Assembly: GCF_001653235.2 (NCBI RefSeq)
Contig: NC_035792.1
Span: forward strand, 4,464,001 to 4,528,000
Source: Pochonia chlamydosporia 170
Lineage: Eukaryota > Ascomycota > Sordariomycetes > Hypocreales > Clavicipitaceae
Reading direction: 5' to 3'
DNA length: 64,000 bases
Below are positions 12,301-22,482 of the stretch, piece after piece. The translations under genes and the position numbers were made by a program. Numbering within the stretch: the stretch's first letter is position 1; each line of letters opens with the position of its first letter. The notes below the pieces were generated by a model, which had not been told where the DNA came from, did no database searches, and saw nothing but the letters and a program-made list of their open reading frames with translations.

Positions 12301-14338
12301 TCACGACTCTGAGGAGTCAGCCACGGCGTCTTCAACCAAAGGCTCGGTAGGCTCCTCAGTCTCCTCGGGAGCAGCTTCAGTAGTCCCGTTGGTGGTCTCC
12401 TCAGCCGCTGGTGTTTCAGCAACTGGCGCCTCGCTCATTGTCGCATCCACGGTACTAGGCTCTTCTGTTTGCTCTGCGGCAAGCTCCTGTTGCGACTCTG
12501 ATTGTTCTTCCGCCGGTGCCAGGGCTTGGTCCGCAAGGTGAGCATCTTCGTCAGTACGGGATCTTTTACTTGGCCGCTCCAAGTCACCACCAAGGGCATC
12601 CTTAACCGCCTTCAACTCCAACTCCAGCTCGTCCAGGCGGCGCTTCAAATTATTCTCTCGGCGATGGCTATCGTCGAGTTGGGTCTGGAGCTGCGAAGCG
12701 CTCTCCTGACTGGCGTCCAGCTGTGTCCTAAGCTGTGTCTGCTCAACGCCAGCAACTTCTTGTCCGCGTCGGGCAGCGGCTTCTTGTTGTTCAAGTTGGC
12801 TCAGTCGGCCCCTGAATAGCTCGTTGATGACTTCCAGCTCGCTAACTCTCGTCTTGAGGCTCGAATTCTGAGCAATCAGCTGCTCATGTGTTTGCGGTGC
12901 GTCCCGATCGCCGTTTTCCGAGGCGCCGTTAAACCCAGTTCCTTGGTACGGGTCGTCAACCATGAATGAGGGGAGCCCTTGGTTGTACATGGATGGTGTG
13001 CCGGTGCGGGAGATGGGAGAGTCGGATCCATCGTTGCCGTTCGCCTTGTGCGAAGTTCGACGTATAGCTTGGGCGGCGGCGACGGCATTGTGCGCAGAAA
13101 GGTCGGCTCCATTTACATCGGCGCCCAGGCCAAAGTTCTGAGCCGCCTGCTGCTGTTGCTAAAGGAGAAAGAACGGGTCAGACATGTCTTTGTGCTTGTC
13201 GAGGATGTGCGGAAGTTGATTTACCTTCTTCTTTGCCGCAAGGTCAGGTCGAATCGTTTTTACACGATTACGGCTCTTGATAACGTCGGTCTTCAAAGAG
13301 ATCGGTCGAGGGCGGCCATGCAGCTTGAGGAAGAGGCCGCAGGCGTTGCAGAGCACAGAGCCAAACTCATCGCGACGCCACAAAGGAGTCGTGGATGTTG
13401 TGCAGTTTTGGCATGTTGGCTGCGTAGGGGAAGTGTTAGTGGCCATCATGTTGCCGGTTGTGCGCTGTGGAAATGCGTGGGTGAATGGGGAGGCGCCCGG
13501 CGATAAATAGGCTGACTGGGTACAGATAACTATCGTGATCGATAAGACGACATGACGATGCAGGAAAAAAAAAACTTTTGGTCTCCCGCATGCGCCCGAC
13601 TGATAAGCGGCGATAAGCAAGCCACGTTTTGCGACAGACCCAGCAGCCTCCAGTAGCCTGCCCGGGATTACCCACGATAAGACACGTGACCCACTCTTAT
13701 CTCACGCGATAAGGATAGCAATGTCAAATCGTGGCTCCCTGCCAAGGATGCTGCAGCGGAGGATAGGAGAGACCTGGTTATCGACAAGCAACACCAAAGT
13801 ACTCTCCTGAGCTCCATATGCGTCTTGAGAGATGAGCAAGCTCAAAGGAGAAGTGTCGAGGCGTTCAATCTCATGCAGGATTGGTGTTTTATTTGGGTAT
13901 TATCGCGGACTTGTCAAACTCACCAAATTGCCGTTCCCATTAGTCGCGGCTGGCGGCGTGGCCCCTGTGTAGGTTGGATTTTGCGGTGCTGCAGTCGCTC
14001 TGTTTATGAGTATTAGCTCCATATACCGATTGTTGGTGCTGGAGGTTTGATAGTGAAGTTGACCAGCCTAGACTTCTAGGCCAGTATAAATGAGCCTAGG
14101 GCCGGGCAGTGGCGGCTTGCATCGACGCTGGCATATTGACTCAAGATTCGCAATTATTCATAACTCTGGCTTCAATACAGCTTCCATACCTCAGTTGCGG
14201 TGAAATCTGCGCGACATTGCTCGCCGCGAGGGCGGTGATGGCGGGGAGTTGTTGCAAGTTTGCAGACGCCGAGGTGGAAGTCGAGCTGGGTCGCGAAATC
14301 GGCTCGGTGACTTGTGGCAGGATCTGGGGCTCCTCCAT
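12301..14338 (-). CDS. areB: AreB/ASD4-type GATA zinc-finger transcription factor
   Basis: Single-finger GATA factor of the AreB (ASD4) group, known in filamentous fungi as a regulator of nitrogen metabolism and development. Exons: 14338-14190, 13999-13924, 13419-13225, 13158-12301, giving 1,278 nt and 425 residues. The zinc finger is CX2CX17CX2C (Cys78, 81, 99, 102) with [19 protein letters not shown], followed by a basic region with KSRNRVKT. A long coiled coil lies at about 230-315 (LKTRVSELE..., [12 protein letters not shown]), then an acidic Glu/Thr/Ala-rich tail. The finger plus C-terminal coiled coil separates it from AreA and SreA. Intron 2 is 504 nt and holds a dense GATA-site cluster. 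An alternative in-frame start at 13449 ([10 protein letters not shown]) could read directly into exon 3, which fits the multiple areB transcripts known in Aspergillus. Confidence 0.93.
13502..13718. promoter_or_regulatory. Dense GATA-factor binding-site cluster in areB intron 2
   Basis: GATAAG occurs at 13541, 13602, 13612, 13676 and 13708 and on the other strand at 13696, with additional GATAAA (13502), GATAAC (13525) and GATAG (13714) sites, all within about 220 bp. HGATAR is the core site of fungal GATA factors. The cluster lies just upstream of the alternative areB start at 13449, so it is a good candidate for an internal promoter under auto- or cross-regulation by GATA factors. Function is inferred from density and position only. 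Confidence 0.7.
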
Positions 14339-14852
14339 GATGATAATCGGCGCTGTGTGTATGTTTCGTCGGATACAGTATTTGCTATGGTATCGGAATA
14401 GAGAGCGTAGAGAGTCGCCGAACTCGGTCGCGACTTGTTGCCAACCCTACGTGTCGATAGCGATGTCGATTAAGAGCGGATCAGAAGTACGACGGGAAGA
14501 CTGTTCGTATGTGCGTAGGAAAAGATTGCGCGACGGAGATGGGTGGTGAATCGAGCGAAGGGAAAAGGCGAACTCGGAAAGGTATGGCGCGTCGCAAAAC
14601 AAAAACTTTTGATGGTGAGCAGAATAAGATGTCGGCGAAATGGTGGCAGTTGAATGAATGGCTGAAAAGAAGACAGCATGCAACGAGTACAGGGCAGAAA
14701 TGGGGCAACAAACACACAACGCTTCAAGGAAATAGTGACGTGTTGTTGATGACGGGCATGTGGTGAATAGGAGGATATGACGATGGAGCGCCAGCAAAAA
14801 TCGAAGGAGTACAGACAGTAGGGAAGATGGGACTATTTTTGATGATGAATAA

Positions 14853-14876
14853 GGACCAGCCAGACCAGACCAGACT
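14853..14876. repeat. CCAGAC short-unit repeat
   Basis: Tandem-like CCAGA/CCAGACC units. Similar GGTCTGG/CCAGACC runs recur at about 15765, 20449, 20525, 28400 and 50270, always outside genes. Confidence 0.5.
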
Positions 14877-15411
14877 TGACCACCCCAAAATTGGCTTGAC
14901 CAGAACGGAGCACGCGGCGCATACAAACTCTGCACCAAACATTCGATGGATACCAGATGAGACGTGTAAAGCCAGTCAATGCCAGTCGAGGCACGGCCAG
15001 GCCGCATGGGGAGCGGTTAGCCCCTGTAAATTTTGGTTGGGGCCTTGCCGGGCCGGAAGTGGCTAACCAGACTGGCTGGGACTTGACATGCACAGGACTG
15101 AAGCAGACTGGACCAGACACAAGAGCCGGGCGCTTCTTGACCACTTGCAGTTGAGGAGAACCACTGCGGCCGCTGGTGAGGGCGAGACGGCGTCCAGTAG
15201 CAGGTCGAATCTGGTCGCTTCCGTCAGCAACTCCCGACATGTAATTTCAAGTTCAATTTCAATTACAGCGTCATGCCGTCGGGCGGTGCGAGACGAGGAC
15301 ACATGCAGGCAAACTGGAGGGGTATGCAGTCTGTGCAGGGCATCGAGGCTTGATGACTTTGGCATCAACCAGCACGATCAGCTCAACTTTGACATCAGCC
15401 GCTTGCACAAC

Positions 15412-15454
15412 TACCTAGGTACTTACAAAGCAGCCAAGGTGCCTACCTAGGTAG
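15412..15454. repeat. Two TACCTAGGTA palindromes
   Basis: TACCTAGGTA at 15412-15421 and the 12-bp perfect palindrome CTACCTAGGTAG at 15443-15454. The same motif recurs at four other intergenic places in the window. Confidence 0.7.
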
Positions 15455-16151
15455 TTTGCCCACGGCTGAGTAATGCAATCCTGCTTTCGTCTGTTATTTC
15501 CCAGACCCTGATATCTCCTCGGTTGGTCCAACAATTTGACTCCTTGCTATGCTCTCCAATGTTTATTACTTAGTATGCAAAGTGACCAGACTAGAATAGC
15601 AAAATCGAATCGAGCATAAGAGCGGAAGGCCCACTGTCCAAGATGATTTGGCTCTTGGCGTCATATGCCAGCCCACTCTCAGCTTTTCGCCCTACCCACT
15701 TGACTTGACATGACATGATGAAGGTCGTTATTATTTGGCTTCCGTACTTGACTCTTTTGTGCGGTCTGGTCTGAGGTGTGCAGACGGACTGCCACGTTAA
15801 TAACTGCATGGTTTAAGATGGTCCGGTCTGGTGCCACCAGTTCTGCCCCTCCAGCCCCTCCAGATGTCTACATAGTCCTCCAGCCCAGCCTGGCTTTGTC
15901 AGTCCCAGCCATCCAGATCAAATCAAATGTCAAATGCAGGCCCACGACAGCGGTGAGTGAGGTACCTGGGTCACTAAACTAACCCAAACTAGACCCTGCC
16001 ACTCGACGACATCGCCGTCGGTCTGCTGTTCCTCTCATCTATCCACCTTCAAACCTTGTTCCCATCTCCTACTTCAATCCTCTTTTCCTCCTTCCTACGA
16101 ACCTCGTCTTTTCACACACTCCCTCTAATCAACACACTGTCGATTTCCAGA

Positions 16152-17561
16152 ATGTTCAATTGGGCGAAGCAACAGTAAGTCGATCGAGCTCTTTTCTCTT
16201 CCGCTTGGCCTTCATCGTCAACCCCGCCACTCCATCGCAATACCAACACCAGCTAACCATCTGCCGGTCGCCGGCACTTCTAGGTTGGCCAACGTCGCCG
16301 GCACTCAGGAGCCCATCTACGGCCCGTCTGCGATCAAGTCGGTGGCCGAAGAAGGCAAAGAGACTCCTTTTACCGAACTTACCCGCGATGACTTGAAGTG
16401 GACGGCCATGGAGTCGACCTGTGTCGAGACCCAGAGCTTCTATCTGATGTCGGACGACGGCCACATCGGTCTTGCGCAGGTCATCTACAGCAACGTTGCG
16501 TATGTTTTCCCCTCTCCCCCATCCTGTGCGTATGTGATTTAGCACCAAGGACCCTCTGCTAACATACATCCCAAGTGGCGTGCGAACGACTTGCCAGTTC
16601 AACTCCAAGGTCTTCTCCAAAGATCCTTCCAAGCCCCACCTGTGGTGTTCAACCCCTCTGAACAACTTTGAATTCAACGAAGACAAGACGGCCTGCTATG
16701 CCGACGACTGCGCGCTCGAGCTCTCCGAAGACGGAAACGAATACACCATCAAGAGCATGAACGATGAAAAGTCCATCGTTAACCTCAAGATTACCCGCAC
16801 AGCTCCGGGTTTCAAGGCTGGCAAGAGCGGCACCACCCAGTACGGAACTGATCTCGAAAATCCCTGGGGAAGCATCCGCCACGTCTTCTGGCCACGATGC
16901 GCCGCCGAGGGCACCATCACCACACCCGATGGCCCCGTCGACTTCAAGGGCAGGGCCATGTACTCGTTCGCTCTGCAGGGTATGAAGCCGCACCACGCCG
17001 CTGGCAAGTGGAACTTTGCCAACTTCCAGGGGCCCAACTACTCTGCCATCATGATGGAGTTCACCACCCCTCCCTCGTACGGCTCAACCGTGGTCAATGT
17101 TGGCGGCATTGTCAACGACAAGCAGATCATCACGGCCGGTCCTGGCCACGAGGCTATCCACACCGAGGTTAAGAACGACTCGGAAAACGAGTGGCCCGAG
17201 CCCAGCTCTGTCAAGTTTGAATGGACAGGCAACGAGAAGGATGCCAAGCCGACCAGTGCCGTACTGGAAGGTCCTCTCGGAGACCGAACGGACCGTGTGG
17301 ACGTCATGGCCGAGGTGCCTGGCTTTGTCAAGACGATTGTAGCCGCCGCTGCTGGTACGAAGCCGTATATTTACCAGGTATGTTGCCATTTTGCCGTTTT
17401 CCCCGTTTTCCTGTTTTCCCGTTACCAAAGTAGGGATAGAACGGCCCAGCTAACACGCAGCGCAGTACGCACCAAAAATGACGCTCAAGCTCAAGATTGG
17501 CGACGAAGAAATCACCGAAGAAGGCCAGCTATTCATGGAGGCTACGTTCATCACAGAATAG
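16152..17561 (+). CDS. svf1: Survival factor 1 (Svf1) homologue
   Basis: Cytosolic lipocalin-fold protein related to yeast Svf1, which promotes survival under oxidative and cold stress and is linked to sphingolipid handling. Exons: 16152-16174, 16284-16499, 16576-17377, 17466-17561; 1,137 nt, 378 residues, frame kept at each junction. The start MFNWAKQQ is split after 23 nt, and the next exon continues with [17 protein letters not shown], characteristic of the family. Other family blocks seen are [47 protein letters not shown] and the C-terminal [12 protein letters not shown]. It is shorter than the yeast protein but of usual length for filamentous fungi. A CT-rich leader runs up to the ATG. 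Confidence 0.95.
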
Positions 17562-18380
17562 GCCGGCGCGAAGATTCAACAAAGAAAAAAACAAAGATAG
17601 ATTGAGAAACAAAGTGTGAGGATTCTAATATTTGTGCTTGGAAGAGATGGAAGAAACGACTGCATGCATTACACATCGTGTTGGGTATTACACACTAATA
17701 AACCAGAACAGGCGTTGGAGACGGTATTGGTCACTCGCTTTGATATATCCCTTCTTGTTCCTAGCATATTCGGCAAATATTCATCTTTTTTTTTTTTCGG
17801 TGTTGGTATTACGCCGAGCATTATACAGGTACAAAATTTAATACTCCTACAATGATGAGCTAAGGGGAGGTTGTGAAATGAGTTTTCGATTCCCTTCCGT
17901 TAATTGCAAAACGGCATCTAAAAGCAGCCGTCTCTGGTATATGCAACCAACCTTAAAAATTTTGAGTGTAGTCGTGGCTGGTCGCGACTCTTGGACACAT
18001 GCCGCATTTCCGCAACCGGACAGCGCCGCAAGAGACAAGCATCGACATCCTCACTTGGCAGCGCGCTATTAAGTCTACCAATTTTCCAATTTTTTTAAAA
18101 TTTTTGTCTTTCAAAAAAAAAAGGGGGGGAATAATAAAAAGCAGAAACACATAAAGGCAATCCTCTTGTAGAAATGTTTCCTAGTACTGGTGGTGCTACA
18201 CAAAACACAATCCACCCATCCAAACTCACGCGCTACATTCCAGCCACATGATGCCAAAAACGGACAACAAATATACACGCCATAACTCAGAATAATATTC
18301 CGACTTCTCTCTCTGTCTCTTTGTTTTTCTATTGTACTCCTTCTTTTTGTTCTTTGCTTTATGCACAATCAATCTTCGAC
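17562..18380. other. Intergenic region downstream of svf1
   Basis: 3' flank of svf1 and upstream region of the small gene at 18381. It has T-runs near 17786 and A/T-rich sequence near 18090-18125. No gene recognised. Confidence 0.5.
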
Positions 18381-18824
18381 ATGGACGCCTACAAGCCCGA
18401 CTTCCCCTCCCCTCTGAATCCTCACGCTCCCCCACAAAGACGAGACGTCAGAATCAAGCGAAACGTGAGCATCAGTCCGGCACAGCGTCTCCTCCGGTAC
18501 AAAGCGGCAGAAGCGTGGCGGTCATATGTCCTCCTCCAAGAGGCGAGAGAGTATGAGAAGCTGTTGATGGAGAAGATTGCTTTGAGAGAGGTGTGTTTTC
18601 TTTCTTTCTTTTGGCTAGTGTTGAGATGAGGCTAACTTAAGCAGGGTATGGGAAAGACTCAGGACTACATCGAGCGTGTTGATGAAGAAATGGGATATTT
18701 GGAAGAGGAGTATCAGTTCCATATGCCTGACTTGAGCTTCTTCACCCCACGAAGGGTTGTGCTTGCGATGGGATTGATGAGGCGGTTAGATGTGGGAGGG
18801 TGGTTGAGATGCGAGTCACAATGA
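18381..18824 (+). CDS. Small hypothetical protein (129 aa)
   Basis: Not recognised. Two exons, 18381-18590 and 18645-18824, are joined by a 54-nt intron (GTGTGT...GCAG) in phase 0, giving 129 residues. The N-terminal third is Pro-rich with basic residues (APPQRRDVRIKRN). The middle is an amphipathic, Glu/Lys/Leu-rich helix-like stretch (AAEAWRSYVLLQEAREYEKL) that continues over the junction (YIERVDEEMGYLEEEYQF), and the end is hydrophobic-basic (VVLAMGLMRRLDVGGWL). No signal peptide or clear membrane span. The open frame on both sides of a well-formed intron is the main reason to call it real. Confidence 0.6.
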
Positions 18825-18957
18825 TACTCATCATTTGTACAAGGTGGTTGAAGATACATATATGAACAAAAGTCATAAGTAGGATACGGGCTGGTCCCAT
18901 TCTATAAGGGGGGTGGTTCACTCCCAGTCTATACTAATTATACATTATCTCTTGACG

Positions 18958-19840
18958 TCATTGCTTCTCCTGTGTCTCTTTACTCTTTTCGTCCACGTCT
19001 TTAGTCTTGTCTGCATCTTTACTCTTCACACCCTCACTCTTCTCCTTCACATCTTGGCCATCCTCCCGCAACGCCTGCTCAACCTGCCAAATCGCCCTCT
19101 CCAACTCAATCTCCAGCGCCGGCACATCCAACGTCTCCGAAAACGACGTAACCTGCTCCTGCGTCAACAGCAACCTCTCCTTGCCGTCCTCCACGGCCCG
19201 TATCTCCCCGTACAACTTGTCCAGCGTCCTCGACGGCGTAGGCTTGAGCAACTTCTCCCCCACCAGCCACTGTATATGCTTGCCGCCCGCAATCGCCCTC
19301 CAATGCGACCAGGCTCGATACACGAGATAGAAGAACGGCAAGTTGGGGATCCTACAAATGTCAGTCAAACAAACACAACAAGAGCAGAGCAAATACGCAC
19401 ACTGGCACCAGCGCAAAAGGCAACGTAATCGGCATCCCCACAAAACACCACATCAACCTCCTCCGATGCAAACCCTCCCTCTCCCTCGCCAACCCATCCA
19501 CCACGCGCAGCACATCCCCCTCGCGCAGCACACCTCCCGGAAACACCAGCTCCACCTTCTCCTTGCCCTCAATCTCCTCCTGGCGACGGCGCGTCGACAG
19601 CGGCGGCACGCTCTTCAGGCCCCATTCCTCGTAGGGGATGCGCCGAAACGCATGGTTCCCGTACTCGACCACCTTCTTCTGCCAGCCCGACGGCTTCTTC
19701 TCCCACTCGGACCATTTGCGGGCGGCGAAGGCGGTGCCCCTGTCGAGGAGGGACGAGTTGGGCGGCGAGGTGGTGATGTGTAGGCGCTGGGCGTAGAGGA
19801 ATGTGCGGCGCGTGGAGAGGGGGAGGAGGAAGATGCGCAT
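18958..19840 (-). CDS. Mitochondrial K+/H+ exchange-related protein (MRX19/YDL183C-like)
   Basis: Predicted mitochondrial inner-membrane protein of the family related to potassium/proton exchange (Pfam Mit_KHE1; yeast YDL183C). Exons 19840-19401 and 19351-18958, with a 49-nt intron; 834 nt, 277 residues. The N-terminus MRIFLLPLSTRRTFLY is typical of the family. Further blocks are KWSEWEKKPSGWQKKVVEYG and RRIPYEEWGLKSVPPL. Hydrophobic stretches RRLMWCFVGMPITLPFALVP and NLPFFYLVYRAWSHWRA meet across the splice site, restoring LVPVIPNLPFF. The C-terminus is a charged Lys/Glu/Asp tail. It runs tail to tail with the small gene at 18381, 133 bp apart. Direct transport activity is not established for the family. 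Confidence 0.88.
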
Positions 19841-20772
19841 GGTGGTGGATGGATGCGTCGATTGATGAGTATGGGAGAAGCTGTTATGATTTTGTGCCCT
19901 TTTTGTGTTGTTGGAGTGGCGAGTTGGAGGCCGCTTGTGTCGCGAATTCGCCGCTGCGCTTATTGCGTGTCGGGGGGGGGTTTATTCCTCCATTTTGATA
20001 TGGGGTTGCGGGTGTGTGATTTAATGTTCTCAGGCGGTTCGTAGGTTGAGCTGGTGAGGTTGACGGTTAGGGGGTGCGAATCGATGGGTGATGAGGTTGA
20101 GATTGCTAGGATGCTAGGCGACGATGTTGAGCGTGATGTCAGAGCTGGGCTAGAAAATTTGAGAGTCTGTTTGACTGCTTGCACCAGACTGTAATAGCTT
20201 GCTGCACATTGGTTTGGACCCAGTTAGGACCGATTCGATGCATTTGATTGATGGATGGACTTGGCAGAGATGGAGGATTGCCGGCTCCACAACCACAACC
20301 AGGACATGACCAACATAAGACCAGCCATGCAGTCGTCATGACTCCAACCAACACCTCCATGTCGGTCGAGCCACCCGATGGCCTGCACCAACACACCTGC
20401 GGCTGGAGCTGGAATTGACTGGTGGCACAGTCGAGTCGACCTGGGCTAGACCAGACTTGACTTCTGAGTTGACATTCTGCACATGCAGGTTCAAGCGGCC
20501 ATGCCCTTGGCCCACACTACCAGATCAGACCAGACGCCATACATGCGGCTAATCAGCCAACGTGGGGACAGACATGGACCAGACATGGACAAAACACCGA
20601 ACCGTGTAAGTCAAGTGGTCCTTTTCCAATGTAAATAAATCGTCTAGTGTCGTCGTCTATTATTGTTGCCAATGAGTCTCTAAGAAATGTGCCCTAGCCT
20701 ATTTCTGTATCCGTAAAACACAGAAAAAAGAACAGAAAAGAAAGGAAAGGAAAGGAAACTCCAAAAAAAAAA
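19841..20772. other. Intergenic region
   Basis: Upstream of the MRX19-like gene and 3' of the acyltransferase. Holds CCAGACC-type repeats at about 20449-20590 and a GGAAA-rich run near 20735-20760. No gene recognised. Confidence 0.45.
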
Positions 20773-22482
20773 TCACTCAATCGTCTCGCTCACCCACTTC
20801 ATCCACTCCCTGTTCGCTAGCAGCCGCCCCATAGACTCCTCATCCAACGTCACCAATATCTCATACGGCGAATCTCGCTTCTTCCCTGGTAGTACAAGCC
20901 CGGCACCCATATTCCACGCCGGCTGCGCACGACGTACTGCATCGGCTGTTCTCCCGCGTGAACCCGGTTCGTCTCCGGGCTCCAGTCCCGGCAGTCCAAA
21001 TGCGATATCGCCACCCAGGTGACGCCATGAGTTGACGATGAAGTCCAGCGGATCCTGGGGATCAATGTTGACGCCCACAAGACGAGGGTCCGGCGCGGCT
21101 CGAAACATGGCCGTCCGCATCGTGACGCTCTTATCGTCGATGGCCTTTATAGATGCGTCGATCATGCATATCAGCTTGCCAAGCTCCTCTTCCCTAGTTG
21201 AAGTTGTGGCTGGTGACGCCTTTGGACATGTTGCTGATGCTGATGCTGTCTCTTCCCTGTCATCGCCAATCGCAAAATGACTATCGACGCTGGCGCTAAT
21301 TCTGGGCATGCAAACTGCATTGCTTGCATATCCGTCTAAACCATGCTCAAACGCACGCCTTCTCCACGACGCCGGAACCAGTAGGTGCGCCATGGCGGTC
21401 GAGCTTCGCACATGAAGACCCTTGCCCTTGTCTGTGCCGTTGGTAATATTGGAGTGGTTGTTATTTGCCGTCGTGGACTTTTGTGGCTGATGAGATTCCA
21501 GTCGTGCAACAGTGCAGAATGACCACGTAACGGCCGCTAGACAGGCAAAGGTCGATGGACAGACGCCGTTGGCAAAAATAACGTTGCCCTTGGCCCATTT
21601 TTGTGCCAGGGACTTGAGCATTCCAATCTTGTCCTGGTTGAATTTAAAGATGCGTCCCGTCTTGGGAACATCGCCAAGAGCAGTCGGCCAGGCTTGGCGG
21701 TTGCAAGGCGCAGTCGGTCCTGTTGGTTCTGGCAGTATGGTGTATTCGGGGCATTTCTTGACGAGTCCCTCAAAGGACAGCTTCTTGACAAGAGCGGCCG
21801 TCTTGTCCTCGGGGATGTCGACGTCTATGTTGGTGGGATATCCAAGGTCGACCTTGACAGCATCGCCATTGACGGCACCGCCATTGACAAGGCCATGGAC
21901 AACCGCAGCCGACGCGTGCTGAAACGTGTGAGCCGCAAAGTTCGACACAAAATTGCACATGCCAATGCCATCCGAGATGGAATGATGAATAAAGACGCAC
22001 AGCAAGAGACCACCGCCTCGGATAACGCGTGCATGAACCTCAGTAACGGGCGCTCCAGGCCCGTCCGGTGTCAAGTCATACGACAGACCAAACCAGGGCC
22101 CAACAAAGGCCTTGCAGGGGAAACCCTGGGCCGCCAGCTCCGGGTAACTCCAGCCAAAGGGTAAGGGGTCAATGTCCCGTCGATTGTCAAAAAACTTGAA
22201 AGAGACTACATCATTTGGCGTCGTAGACAGGTACACCTTACCCTTTTCCGGCCCAAGACAGATCTTGCCAGCAAAGTGGGGGAATCGTCGACATGCAAGG
22301 CTGAGGGCACCTTGGATGCGAGTGCACAGCTCATCAAAGTCGTCCAGCTTGTCATTGAGCTTCAGGCAAAACACTTGCCGAACATAGGCTCGCATGGCAA
22401 CCTGGTTCCAGGTGCTAAGGAGACGGAGCTTGTCCGAATCCGAATCCGAATCTGAGACCAAGACCATCCTGATCCTGCCCAA
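20773..22482 (-). CDS. BAHD-like acyltransferase (transferase family, PF02458 type)
   Basis: Predicted CoA-dependent O- or N-acyltransferase acting on a small molecule. Intronless, 569 residues. The catalytic HHxxxDG motif is seen as HHSISDG at about 166-172. The N-terminal half has family features (an FPHFAGK block at about 67-73). The second motif normally found near the C-terminus (DFGWG-like) is not obvious; the expected region reads GDIAFGLPG. The protein is longer than most family members, with a low-complexity Thr/Ser/Asn/Ala-rich section in its second half. The start at 22482 is followed by an unusual Asp-Ser repeat. Relatives include enzymes that modify secondary metabolites, but no biosynthetic gene neighbours are seen here and the substrate is unknown. 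Confidence 0.82.
   Translation of the reverse strand: MGRIRMVLVSDSDSDSDKLRLLSTWNQVAMRAYVRQVFCLKLNDKLDDFDELCTRIQGALSLACRRFPHFAGKICLGPEKGKVYLSTTPNDVVSFKFFDNRRDIDPLPFGWSYPELAAQGFPCKAFVGPWFGLSYDLTPDGPGAPVTEVHARVIRGGGLLLCVFIHHSISDGIGMCNFVSNFAAHTFQHASAAVVHGLVNGGAVNGDAVKVDLGYPTNIDVDIPEDKTAALVKKLSFEGLVKKCPEYTILPEPTGPTAPCNRQAWPTALGDVPKTGRIFKFNQDKIGMLKSLAQKWAKGNVIFANGVCPSTFACLAAVTWSFCTVARLESHQPQKSTTANNNHSNITNGTDKGKGLHVRSSTAMAHLLVPASWRRRAFEHGLDGYASNAVCMPRISASVDSHFAIGDDREETASASATCPKASPATTSTREEELGKLICMIDASIKAIDDKSVTMRTAMFRAAPDPRLVGVNIDPQDPLDFIVNSWRHLGGDIAFGLPGLEPGDEPGSRGRTADAVRRAQPAWNMGAGLVLPGKKRDSPYEILVTLDEESMGRLLANREWMKWVSETIE

Larger units (their letters stand above)
14339..16151. other. Divergent intergenic region areB / svf1
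   Basis: Shared 1.8-kb upstream region of areB (minus) and svf1 (plus). It contains repeated CCAGAC units near 14853-14876 and 15103-15120 and two TACCTAGGTA palindromes at 15412 and 15444. CT-rich leader sequence precedes svf1 from about 16010. No gene recognised. Confidence 0.5.

Noticed and set aside
14447..15007. 186-codon open frame upstream of areB
   Set aside because: CT-rich 5' leader-like sequence without protein features.
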